Assembly (NCBI GenBank): GCA_013397845.1 | Contig: VZTG01001077.1 | Location: forward strand, 1,130,484 to 1,194,483 | Source of the DNA: Melanocharis versteri | Lineage: Eukaryota > Chordata > Aves > Passeriformes > Melanocharitidae | Direction: 5' to 3' | Length of the DNA stretch: 64,000 nt | In this document: positions 51,254-62,805 of the stretch, in pieces | How positions within the stretch are numbered: the first letter of the stretch is position 1 | How the letters are laid out: each line of letters opens with the position of its first letter | The notes under the pieces: generated by a model | What the model was told of the DNA's origin: nothing | Database searches by the model: none | Seen by the model: the letters and a program-made list of their open reading frames with translations, nothing else | Made by a program: the position numbers and the translations under genes

Positions 51254-51276
51254 AAAAAAAAAAAAAAAAAAAAAAA
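51254..51276 (+). repeat. poly-A run (23)
   Basis: The longest pure A run of the window, preceded by GCTACGGGGC. It could be a retroposition tail, but no body or target duplication is recognisable. Confidence 0.85.
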
Positions 51277-52038
51277 GCAGAGAACATGAGGAATGAGTAA
51301 TTTCAAATGAAAATCTGTGTTTCTCATTTCACACTCTGAGCATTCTACTACATTAGAAAAGGTCTGGAGAATTATTACTTTTGCAAATAAGAGATTTAAA
51401 ATACAAACTAGCTCAGAAGCATGAATTTTTCTTTGCAATGAGAAGAGAATTTGTTATCCACATATTATTCACTTGTTCAACTACATTACTGGTAGCTACT
51501 TTTACAACATTTTATACAAATGCATTTTATACAAAAATCTGCTGTGAATAAATTCTGAGGCATAAAAAAGTGTATTAGAGGACATAAAATAAAGTGCAGT
51601 TTCATAGGGGAGTTTTGAAAAGTGGTGTTTCTGATACATTCTGATCTTCCTTTCCCCAAACTCTGATGCAGCAGCAAGAAATGAGAAAATGAATATATAA
51701 TGGAGATAATATATTCAGATCTAAGAGGCAGGACGTTTATCCTTCTAATACTTCTGTCAGTGATGTACTGGATAAAAACAAGATACAAAATAACAAAGAC
51801 TTATTACTAACTAATCTATATTTTAATAAAACATGAACAAGTAAAGGAAAATATTGCATAGGAACATATACAGAAAAGGCAATACCAGACCTTACTGAAC
51901 TAGTGTGATCTGATTTTTGTTTATGATAAGAAAACTACAATAATATTTTCGGGACTATAAAAAAGTATTACAGAAAAAACTGCTGAATATTTTAAGTAAA
52001 ATGAATATCAAATATCAAACTGCTCCAAAGTCTTTAAC

Positions 52039-52070
52039 AAAAAAAAAAAAAAAGAAAAGAAAAAAAAAAA
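52039..52070 (+). repeat. A-rich tract with G interruptions
   Basis: A run of about fifteen, then GAAAAG, then a further ten A bases. Simple A-rich sequence. Confidence 0.8.
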
Positions 52071-53003
52071 GTATTTCAACATGCCTTATGAGGAAAACAA
52101 AGCACAAAAATAATTTTAAGTATTTCAACCTGAAGCCCTTCTTTTGGATGTAGTTGGGGCTGCATTAATCCCTTCAACAAGGCAGATAATTGTTCAAAAA
52201 CCATTACTAGACAATAATGATATGAACCGCTTCAGTCAAGTAGACATGTGGAATTTGGGCACTCACTCTCTTCTCAGAGGCTGCCTTAGTCCCTACACCC
52301 GTACACATCACCTACATCTTTTCCAATGTGTAGTTTGGTAAGTTCTTGCCGCACTCAGTGTGATAAATCCTTTCTTTAAAGACGTATATAACAAAGTTGT
52401 CCTCTATTCCAGCATCCTCTCCCTCTGTTTTCTATCAGTGGCACTGTTCTGCACGTTGCTGCTCAAGTCCCCCCTCGTGAGAGGGTTCGATGTAGGGTCC
52501 AACACACCAGCAAAGAGGGTCCCTTGCTCTCCCACACCTGTGAGACGATGAGATGCTCAGGGAAAAGATGAAGGCTGGGCAACTTTTATCTACCCATGAA
52601 TATGGGTAGGTATGGTGTGCAGAAAATGAATGCATGTTTTCTTTCCCCATTTGGGCAAGGACTTTACAACAATTATTTGCATGATTGTCATGTCAAGATT
52701 AATTTCTATTAAGATTTTCTACTGTTGAGAAGCTGAAGGCAGTAAATGAGCCGTTCTGTTTTATGAAGGATAATTCTGTAATTTGTGACTATACCTGTAA
52801 GCTTCCTCATTTCAAGGTTAAAGCTTTATACGCTCATCTAAGGGATCCTTCTGTAGCTTGAGATAATATCCGGGGTTAGGAAGATCTGAGGCATACAAGA
52901 AAAAGATGCTGAAGAACTGTCTTTGACTAGATCCTTGACTTGTCAGTCCTCTAAACATGCTGCAAAGCTCATCTTTTACAATTCTCTGCTTAGGTCATGA
53001 AAG

Positions 53004-53057
53004 TAGATAGATAGATAGATAGATAGATAGATATACACACACACACATATATACATA
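53004..53057. repeat. compound microsatellite (TAGA)n plus (CA)n/(TA)n
   Basis: About seven perfect TAGA units (53004-53032) are followed directly by an AC run and a short AT-rich alternating end. Perfect tetranucleotide units suggest it is probably polymorphic. Confidence 0.95.
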
Positions 53058-56000
53058 TGGGCTCTGGTTACTCCAATCATGTCATAATTATAAATACACA
53101 GGAGAGGCATGCTTAAACTCTAGATGAATGCAGACAAAAATACTGGGGAAAGGTAGAAATAAAAATACATTTTTATGGTATAGGCTTCTAAACAGCAGTA
53201 GGCAAGAGGTTTCATACCCTCTTCATACTACTTTCAGTGTGGTGAACTGTAGCTGGATACAATTAAACATATATATCAATCAAAATAATTTTATGGGCCT
53301 AGTCTGACTAAAACTGTTACTATTTTGCATGTTTAATATAAATTATTTGCATGTTCCTGATTCTTAGTATTAGGTCACCAACAAAAAAAGCATTGCAGAA
53401 AGGATACAAGAATCATATATAAGAGAAAAAAAAAGAAGTTGTACCATTCCATTGGAAGTTTCTATAATAAAAAATGGAAAAATTCTTACTATCATCTACT
53501 TAAAATTGCAAAAGATGCAGGTTTACCAGTAACCACAGTATTGCATTTCTAAACACAACCCTAGCCCTTAAACCTTATAACTTCCAAATCTTTTAATCCC
53601 TTTCAACTCTTCCCTGGAGTGCCTAAACTGTTATTGATACATGCATATATTTGTATTTATCTAGTCTCAAACAGGAATTAAATCCAGTATTTCCCATTGA
53701 ACTACTTGAAAACTACAGCACTTCTGCTGCTTTGTATACCAGACAAACTCACCAGATACAGAGGAGTACAAAGATCTACTGTTCTGACTCTTAACATTTC
53801 ATCCTGTACAATTGGTTGCATCTTTACAAATTTAGAACACTATAATCAAGACATCCAAGCAAAAAACGCAATAAGACAAAAAAAAAATGGAGAACAAGTT
53901 CTTTCACCTGTAGCAAGCTCTTTCACAGACCTCTTATAGCTTTTCCTTAGAGCTTAAATGAAATAAAAAGTAACTCTTAATGCCAGATGCTTCTTTTAAC
54001 ATTCAGAAGTTGTTTACATTGGGTAAAGACACAAGTTACAGAAAAACAAGACACGTGTAGATAAAAGCTTATTAGTTTTATTCCTTACCTCCTTAATTTT
54101 TCAACTCAGTTGTGTATGAGCTTTAAAGTCTATGGACTACTGTGAATGTCCTAAAGGAATCACATAGACCTTAGCCTCCAAGCATTTGGATTTAAAGAAA
54201 AGAGAACACAAAATGAAGCATTAATAACACTGAAGTAATTTCTCTTATATTTCACCTGGACACCATACAATATTCTGATGTCAAATGGTTTGACAAACCC
54301 CTTCAGAACGACTTAATCATTTAACCAGTCATATTGTTATATTAAAAACCCTACACATTTTTTTTAAAGATAGGTAATAATGGGGCTTTTGTTGGTGGAC
54401 TGAGAACTGGACACATTTTCTGTTTGGTGTCCAGGAAAGACATGCCATATTTAAAACATTCATGACAACTGCAATATATTACAACTCTGATTCTTCATTT
54501 TTATTTTTATTTTGATGATAGCTTTAAAAGAAATTCTGTTCAGAAAAGTGAATGCAACAGCAACATCAGTTTCTACTTTTATCACCTTTCAACTACTTCT
54601 GCTCAGTTCAAAAATATCTGAGTCCCTGAGCTCTGACAGCATGATAGCCATTTTCTGCTTGCTCATCATTATCAAATAAAAAAAGATCCTGCCATGTACC
54701 CTTTTGTCACAGCAGGCTACATTACATTCTCGGTCTCACTGCAGAACTCACTGTATTCATGTTACATGGGGAATAGATCCTCCTTCTCAAAAAATTGCCC
54801 TAAAACAAGTGACAGGAATGAAATCTATTTTCAGACATATTTTGTAACTAAATGTGTTAGATATCATTAAATATACACAAGAAAATCTGTTAAGAGAACA
54901 GCACTTAAAAAGTCATCAGGCAGAAGGAGGAAATAAAAACTGTAACGTGATAAATTCCAGGTAACCATTACTACCTACTGGCCTTTAACAAAAATGTTAA
55001 TTAATGGTGATTGATCAGACTTTGATCAAAAAACTAGGATAACACACAGAAAGCTACCTCTTTGAGATAAAGTAATAGGGGAAATAAAGTTTGCATATTT
55101 ATTTGGTTGGTTTATAAAGCTTAGTTAAAAAATCACTACCTTATACAGCCCAACATTTTACCGACTACATTCCCAGATGCATCACTGTAGGACTACAAGT
55201 TTTTGATATGCTTGATCTTTAATTCTCAATATATGAAGCAACAAAGATTTGAGGGAAAGGAACAGTAAGTGTAGGTTGCCTGGGTGCTTTTGAAGACGTG
55301 TGCTTTTCAATATGCATCTCACGGTCCAGAATGAAGCCCCCATCTTCCTCGAAAGATGAAGCAATTGTTCACTTTACCCTGAGTGACCTCTGCTGGCAAA
55401 ATAACTTACAGGCACACAGGTTAAAACCACTAAAAGCACCTTCGTGGTTACATCACAGACATAAACGCACATACAGGACTCATTCATTTTTCTTGGTAAG
55501 AGGTAGATGACACTGAAAATTAAAACGTTTGCATGTTCAGGAAGTTTGTGTCCAAGCAGCATTGACTAGTTTTGTTAAGTCACTCAGTTTATCTTTCTCT
55601 TAGTCTTTTAAAGAACTGTACAGGTAGAACTTCATTTAGAGGCAGCATATTTGAAGTAGCAGCTACTGAACAAGTAGTGGCATATGAACTACAAACCTGG
55701 AGTATACTCTTACATATATGTCTGGGGTTATATTATTCTATGGAATAGTTTCTTCCACTCATTTTTCTGGAAGAAGCATCTGAATCTGGAATGCAGCCTT
55801 GTATATTTTGAGAGGGTTTTTTTAGAACTCATGAACTGATTTAATCAAGTCTTACTTGACCATTATTTTTAGTAATAAAAGTCAGTCTTAGAGTTATCTC
55901 TGGTTTCATACATCCTTAATGGAATATAACTAAAATGTATTTATTTTGAGGTATATCAGAATGGTACCATGAAAGGTTTCTGTTCAATGCAACTCTAAAT

Positions 56001-57389
56001 TTAAAGAAAACTGGTTAAAACCATGAAATCACTACAATCCAGGGAAAAAAAGACAACTACAGTATACTCATTTGCAGTGTGATATTTCCATTATAAAAAT
56101 ATCCACATACTAGTAGATTAGAAATGGCAGGAAAACACATCAAGGTACTAATGAAGAACAGGTACCAAGTTCTGGCCAGTTTTGGCATCTATCAGTAATT
56201 ATTTCTGAGACAGCAAGAAAAACACCTTTTTAGGTACATCATGGTTTTGGTAGTGTAAATGATATCCAAACTCTGAGGTCTTCACAAAAGTGAAGCACTC
56301 TAAGGAATTTTGACCAAGAAAATTATTACAATTCATGACTGCTGATCACTGCAACATTCTACCTTATTTAACAATGTCCATGAAAAAAAAGGGAAATATA
56401 TTAGGTCTCTGCCTCAGCAAATAGTGAAATCTATTTATATGCAAATAAGCTATCCATTATTCGTTTGAGGAGAGACATAGGCATAAAGGAAAAAATAAAT
56501 TATCACTAGAAACCCTTAATGAAATCTATTTCAAAACATAACATTTTACAAGAGCCCTCATTCATGTAATATTTGTTCAAGCCTAGGAGGGAATTGGCGT
56601 GTTCTGAACTTAGATGAGAACTGATACCATGTTACTTCCCATGCCAAATTATTATATAAAATGCATTTATATCCTTGCGTCAAAACAACTTGATAATTGT
56701 AAATCTACTGCTTCCTTATAAATAAGTGCATTCTCATGCTACAAAGTAATTTTATGCTCATTTGACTACCGACAACTTTAAATTATTTCATTTTTAAATT
56801 AGGAACACAAGAAGATGGGAAAATATCAAGATTGTACTTTTTTATTCTAAGATTATAAATTTTCAAAGAATAAGGCCTCCTTTGAAAAAACTTGATTTCA
56901 TGGCTGAAAATCCCAACTTTAACCCAGTTTCTGATTTTTATGTTAGAGAAACAACAAAAACCCAAACCTTTTCCTGCCTATAAAGAAGATGCCAATAATC
57001 TAAAATCTGTTTCTCTGAAATAAAAAGTGCTAGATAACTCAACTTAAACATTCAGTGAATACAACAAAGAAAAGCAAGGAAAAGTTTAGTGCCAACCTCT
57101 TACATTTAGAGCCTTGAATAGTGGAAGGCAAGACCAGATGTCAAAACTCTAAACACCATCTCTTCTTATTCCTCTCAGTACATAGTTATTTTTCTTCCCA
57201 GAATTTGACCTCATGTGAACTATACTTAAGTGAAGATAGGCAAGGCAAGTTTTGACACTGCACTGTGATATCTTTGGAAAGGCAAATTAAAATATCTTTT
57301 TCATTATTCCATATTTTCAGCCAACCAGCCCAAGACCCATTCATTCTCTGAATATACCATTTCAAATAAATCCTGTTTCTGTGGAATTC
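53058..57389. other. AT-rich stretch without a recognisable gene
   Basis: No repeat family, RNA gene or convincing coding block. The open frames near 55182-55562 overlap on both strands and show no conserved domain. Short A and T runs are the only simple sequence. Confidence 0.5.
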
Positions 57390-57690
57390 TGTTGGGTACC
57401 TCGTGAACCTCATTCAGCAGAAGCAGAAAACTCTCCCCTGTACTACTTTCAGCCCCATCAGCTGAGGCCACTGCAGACCACATCCACCAGCACTGAGGAC
57501 ACAGCATCCGCTGGCGGGGCGGTACCTGCACAGCTCACGTGGGATGCCATCGTTAAGGACCATCTGCTGGAATATCACTTAGTAATAGTGATTGATAATG
57601 AGCAAGAGCTAACCATTAGCACAAATGGTATCGTAATGAGCATCAGCCAAGGAAAGGAGCGCCCTGAAATTTGAAACTGGCCTGATTTAT
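57390..57690. other. GC- and CpG-rich patch with E-box and homeodomain-like motifs
   Basis: About 170 bases (57395-57560) are far richer in GC than the surround and include CCGCTGGCGGGGCGG. A perfect CACGTG E-box lies near 57537 and a CATCTG E-box near 57561, followed by an AT-rich segment with TAATAGTGATTGATAATG and the near-palindrome GCTAACCATTAGC. This clustering would suit an enhancer. Both strands are open through the patch (up to 97 codons on the plus strand), so an old exon or retroposed fragment is also possible. I recognise no protein in either direction. Confidence 0.3.
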
Positions 57691-60600
57691 CCACCTTCCA
57701 AAGATGGTCACCACAGCAATTTTGCACTCCTCGGCTTATATACAGATATTCACCTGCTGAGTTGTAACAGTGCACTCAAATATGGGGAATGACACCTAAA
57801 AAACGAAATTATTGAAAATTACTTAGAAGATCTAAATGTCAATGTCATTTCTTGTGAAACTGTAAAAAACTGGGGGTTTTTAAAGCAAGCTACACAAAGA
57901 CTCTTCAATTTCATCGTGTTATTTAAGCATATATTTTTCTCTATTTCAATCCTTCATTTCCTAAGATTTAATATTTAGCGCATGTTGTCGCTAAGATTCT
58001 TCTAGATATCCCTGAATTAACAATTCCAGACATGATCTTATCCCACATTACAGATTAGTTCTAGCAAAAGACAGACAACTCATTAGCTACTGTATTTTAA
58101 GAAGCACTATAAGAAACATGGTTTCACTTTCAAGTTACAGAATTTATGAATTCATAGTGCCACTTTCAAAATGGGGCATTTGCCAATTATGCCTTCGCTC
58201 AAATTTTGAACCATCTCAACCTCTGGTTCCCGTTATCAGTGATACAAAAAGAATATAAAGAACAGAAGAACAAGAATATTTCCTTAATGGGTATAATAAA
58301 TCAAAATTACACCAGTAAGAAGCAATTACAGCGTATTTAACTTCATAGCACTCTTACTACTCAAGTCAATCTCTAAAATTATGTGTTAATTTTTATTCAA
58401 GTGATACTAAAAAAAAAAGCCTAAAATTTTCCCCCAATGCACCTCTTCTTTGACCTTTTCATTGATCAAATTGTCTCATATTCCCTTAAAACCTTTCGAC
58501 ACCAGTGACACTATTAGAAAGGCCACAGCTTTTTAACTTGCTGCTGTCGAAATCTGCCAACAATTGCATTCATAACATTACTAAAAGGATGCATTTTTCA
58601 AAGACTCTGGCCTCTTTATGCCTTTAACTAATGTCATACCTCTCAATTCCTTAGAACCTACAAGCTGCTCAATACCAATTACTTTTTCAACATTAAATTT
58701 AAGCTTTAAATATAAGGTGAAGAGGAGGGTAAAAACAAAGCTTTTCTGACTATTTCAGTACTTCTTGAAAGGAAGGATGACTCTTACTTTAAATTCACAT
58801 TGATATATGTCAGGACTACTGCTTTATATCTTAGCACCTAATATAAACTGTCATTTACACCAATTTATATTTTAAGTTTTCTAAACATGTGAAAAATTAC
58901 TGGATGACCCAGAACTACTGACATTAATACAATAGGATCCATTAAGGTTTTCTGCTAACTATCTAGGTAAAACAATATGCTTCGTAAGTTCAGTTTCTAG
59001 ATAAATTTATGATCTGGAACTAAAAACATATGAAAACCACCAAAATACGCGTGCATGAATATAATTTTATAATACCTTTATAAAAGAAAAATAATATAAA
59101 AATATGCTACAACATTTATGGGCCGCCTTTTTGGAAGCAGAGAATATGAAAGTAAAGATTCATCCTGGAAAGAAGCAACATACTACAACCAATATTCTAT
59201 CCACTTCAACTAACACAGATTAGAAATTGATACTGATGTCACTCGACATTTTATTTAATTGATTAATTAAGCAGTCAGTTTAAAAATAATTTTGCCACTG
59301 TAATTACAATGAATGGCTTAAATGTACAGAATAATGGTTAATCATTACTAATATTCCAAATCTTCTCACTTGCCTTGTTCAGCGATAAGAAGAACATGGG
59401 GATTATGGCAACCTTATCTTATTTATATTGTTTGTAGGTAAAGATATCTGTACCAGACTAAGCGGTTTAATTTTTCTTTATCGTCTTCAATTCTATTCCT
59501 TATCTAAAAAACAGTATTACCAAACAAACCTTTCCTCGTCTACAACTCGCACCAACAATTACAACCAGGCCAGTAAAACCTGGAATATATTTAGATTTGC
59601 CATTTGGGTTGGAAATCACACGAAGAAAAAAGACACAATGCTAAATCATGACACTGTATTCATAAGCTGATGAAGAACTCTATTGTCCCCAGAGCACTAC
59701 ATCTTTAGCCTTGTGCCAATCTGGCCTGCAGACACTTTGCAAACATCAATAAAAATTAGGAAATACTCAGAAATATCTCCTTTACTTAATTAATTCTAGA
59801 AGATTTCAAGTGGAAGAAGAAATATAACTTCCAACAAATTCACAGAGAGCAGGCAATCCCAAGATTTGTGGAAACACTTCACTTTAGCCAGTATCAGAAT
59901 TATGCAGTATCAACCATTCAGCCCCAGAAACCAACAGCAACGATAATAACTATCTCAACACCAAGATGGCTGAGTGAGGAGAAACATCACTAACAAAACT
60001 ATCACTGCTGCACAAATGGGTGGAGGTACCATTTAAGTTTTCAGTTATCAGCTTAACTAAATAACCACTATACAAGAACTCTGCCTCTGCAAATGCCTGT
60101 GGCTCTAAGAAGCATCTAAACAACACATTGATGAATTGAATAATTTTTTTCACTGACGAATTTTTTTTTTAATTGTTCCATCATCAATAAAGCAAACTGT
60201 CCATCATGACAACCTCCTACCAGAAAAAAACGGTGGACATACAATACACAAAGTAATAGTATCTGCGTCCCTTACATCAGGAAATCAACAGTAAATTGTT
60301 CAACAAAATACACAACCACTCATCTTTTATCTGTCTCTCACCCAAAAGAAATCTAGGCAGGTTTTAACACCCAAAGTACAGATGTTAAACCTGCAGTCTG
60401 AGTATGAAGTATAGTAACTGAACCATTAAGACTGCATTAACAAGGCTGACATGCTACTCTCTGACAGTTCCTACTATGAACTTACTTCAAAGAAAAAAAT
60501 ACCTACATAATTATTTAACTTCACGATCAGAGGTAAATCACTTCCCCATAAAGCCCAGGGGGGAAAAAAATTTAAAAAAAAAAAAAAGAGGACTTATTCT

Positions 60601-60979
60601 TCTGCACTTCCCACCACAGTGATGTTAATATGTTATCTAGGTTAGCAAGCCCACCAATGTGTCGTTATGAGAACCCCTTCATGAAATCGTTATATCATCA
60701 AAACCATCCTTAAAGACATTCTCTCATAAACCAAAGAGAAAATTTTCTCCAAGGTACATCCAACTTCTCCTGAAAAGTTATGCAACATAACCCATCTTTT
60801 CACCCCTCAAGGCAGCAAGAATGTCACCCATCAGGACGTGTGCCAGCCTCCCAGAGGATGATGGCATCGTGACCTACCGGGGGAGCTCATGAGTACAAGA
60901 CAAAATCTTCACAGTTAAGTCCAGATGCACAGGTTTCTACTTAACCCACAATAGTCCTTTAAGAATTAACTTCTAATAA
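57691..60979. other. AT-rich stretch without a recognisable gene
   Basis: No repeat family recognised. An A7-TTT-A14 tract lies at 60564-60587. A short CpG-containing piece at 60820-60890 (CAGGACGTGTGCC, ATCGTGACCTACCGGGG) is unexplained. Confidence 0.5.
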
Positions 60980-61249
60980 TCAACACAGAATATACTGACA
61001 CAATCCCAAAATATACCGGCATGACAAAGAAGAGATTTCTAACAGCTGCATCACCAAACCTTCGCTAAGCCTGTGGGACACATTTCCAACATTTGCACCA
61101 TAAGCCTGTACTTTATCACTGATTTGCTCCATAAACTGAGCAAGCATTATACTTTTATCAGGCTGAAATATGCCTAGACCAACTTTCATAGACACAGTGA
61201 TGAACATCTCTGGTGTCAACTTCATAATTGTCATATACAGAAAATCCAC
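60980..61249 (-). other. open block with coding-like codons, unidentified
   Basis: Minus-strand frame of about 89 codons between stops, with many G-starting codons (GGT, GTT, GCT, GAT, GAG, GTG) through the middle part (KVGLGIFQPDKSIM). No domain is recognised and the frame opens at GTG after a TAA. A frame this long is expected by chance more than once in this window, so composition alone does not prove coding. It could be part of a degraded retroposed gene together with the block at 62.1-62.3 kb. Confidence 0.15.
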
Positions 61250-62091
61250 AACTTATTCCATTGAACCATTCACCATCTAAAGTCAGTCAAACGAACTTCA
61301 ACACACAGCTAGACATTTCTACAATAAATCATTAATCATTTGATCTACACTGGCAGAAATAAATCATATCAGAATGATGCCTCCTAGCATTCAAATGCTA
61401 CCCAGATTAACTAAACTCATCATTAGATGCAAAACATTAAATGGATTTTCTCAAATTGACCCCAGATTAGAAACACTATTGTCAAAGTCGGCAGTACTTT
61501 TGTTTCTATGAGGGCTGCTTTATTTTCAAGCTCTGTAATATTTTTCAAAGTTAAAAAAAAAGAAATAAAGCTATATCTTTACCTTAGGGCAAAATATCTA
61601 GTCACACATCTATGAATTTAATGGGACTGCTATATGAAAGGAGAAGAAAATTAAAAATTGTGAAAGACAATTCTGGTTTATATGGAAGAAAATTAACAGT
61701 TTAAATTTCACTTTGGTGTACAATGAGTGGATAATTGACACTCTGGGGACCTTTACTATCTATGAAAACACACTTCTCAATAGAAAGAAAATTAAGCACC
61801 ACACCTTTGTCATCCCAAAATATTAGTAATCCTCATAAAACTGAACAGCTGGGGGGAAAAAAAGATTCACAGTGTGCTCAGAAAAGTAAGGATTATATTT
61901 TATGTCTACAAACCGTACTTCAGAAAACCTGCATGCCTCTGAAATTACAAAATGTCCTTGAATACGTTTACTTGAGCTACCTGCAGCGTAAGATAACCAG
62001 TCCAAAAATAAATGAAAAAAATTTATAGATTTCCTATGTGATTATCACATAGAACTGGTATTACAGAATAGATTATTTTTAAATTATAGAA
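61250..62091. other. stretch without a recognisable gene
   Basis: AT-rich sequence with overlapping open frames on both strands near 61735-62028, without codon or splice support. Confidence 0.45.
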
Positions 62092-62328
62092 TCACTTTAC
62101 ATAGAATTCAAGATCATCTGCAGTCACTACATCACACACAGCACTGACAAATGTACCGATAGCAAGAGCTGCATGGCTTTCATCGTGTGCCCTAAATTCG
62201 TAGGCATAGTTGAAGATGGAGATAGAACCCTGACTATTTCCTTTCCCGAAAAGCAGTCTATCAGAGCTGGAGTTTGGCACGTAAAATAGTGAATTTATTT
62301 CATAAAATGTTGAGGATAGACTGCTCAA
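62092..62328 (-). other. open block with splice-like flanks, unidentified
   Basis: On the minus strand a TTTTTTTCTGAAG acceptor-like sequence just upstream (about 62329-62341) leads into an open frame of roughly 75 codons that ends near a TAT/GTAAAG donor-like site or the TGA shortly after. The 3' part (including EFRAHDESHAALAIG) has coding-like codons and several CpGs. There is a vague likeness to the HDSPLAALAF stretch of WIPI-type WD repeats, too weak to name. Degraded exon, retropseudogene or chance are all open. Confidence 0.2.
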
Positions 62329-62458
62329 ACACTTCAGAAAAAAACTGTTTATTTTATCTGTTCACTGTATGTAAATACTCAGTCCTTTAGGCCAAACATT
62401 ATTCTCACAGAGCTTCCTTTTTAAATCACAGTAATCCTGCCAGTTCTCCTGAAAAATC

Positions 62459-62805
62459 GCAGAATCAAAGAATGTTTAGAGATTGGAATGAACCTTAAAG
62501 GTCATCTAGTCCCAATCCCCTCTGCCATGGGCAGGGACATGTTCCACTAGGACCAGGTTGCTCAGAGCCCCATCCCACCCGGCCTTGAACACTGCCGCTG
62601 TTAGAGCATCCACAACCTCCTTGGGCAACTTGGTCCAGTGCCTCATCACCCTCACAGTAAAGAATTTCTTCCTAACAGCTAACCTAAATTTCCTCTCGTC
62701 CAATTTTTACCCATTACTCCTTGTCCTGCCACTGCAGTTCGTGATGAAGAGTCCCTCTGCAGCTCCCCTGTAAACCCCCTTCAGATACTGGAAGGGAGAG
62801 GTGGG
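62459..62805 (-). mobile_element. CR1 3' end, minus orientation
   Basis: Plus-strand reading gives AGAATCAAAGAATGTTTAGA, ACCTTAAAGGTCATCTAGTC, CTGCCATGGGCAGGGACATG, CCAGGTTGCTCAGAGCCCCA and CTTCAGATACTGGAAGG, all standard reverse-complement CR1 3' sequence. The minus strand encodes the ORF2 C-terminal tail (KFRLAVRKKFFTVRVMRHW then LPKEVVDA) with an early break. About 345 bases remain, 5'-truncated. Confidence 0.92.

Larger units (their letters stand above)
50393..53003. other. AT-rich stretch without a recognisable gene
   Basis: Holds an (AAAC)n patch at 50690-50706 and two A-rich runs listed separately. The part at 52240-52560 is GC-richer, with a CCCCCCTCGTGAGAGGGTTC block (a short CCCTC/GAGGG inverted repeat) that I could not assign. 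Confidence 0.5.

Noticed and set aside
52480..52510. GGTTCGATGTAGG as a tRNA B box
   Set aside because: Does not fit GGTTCGANNCC, and no A box, acceptor stem or cloverleaf can be drawn around it.
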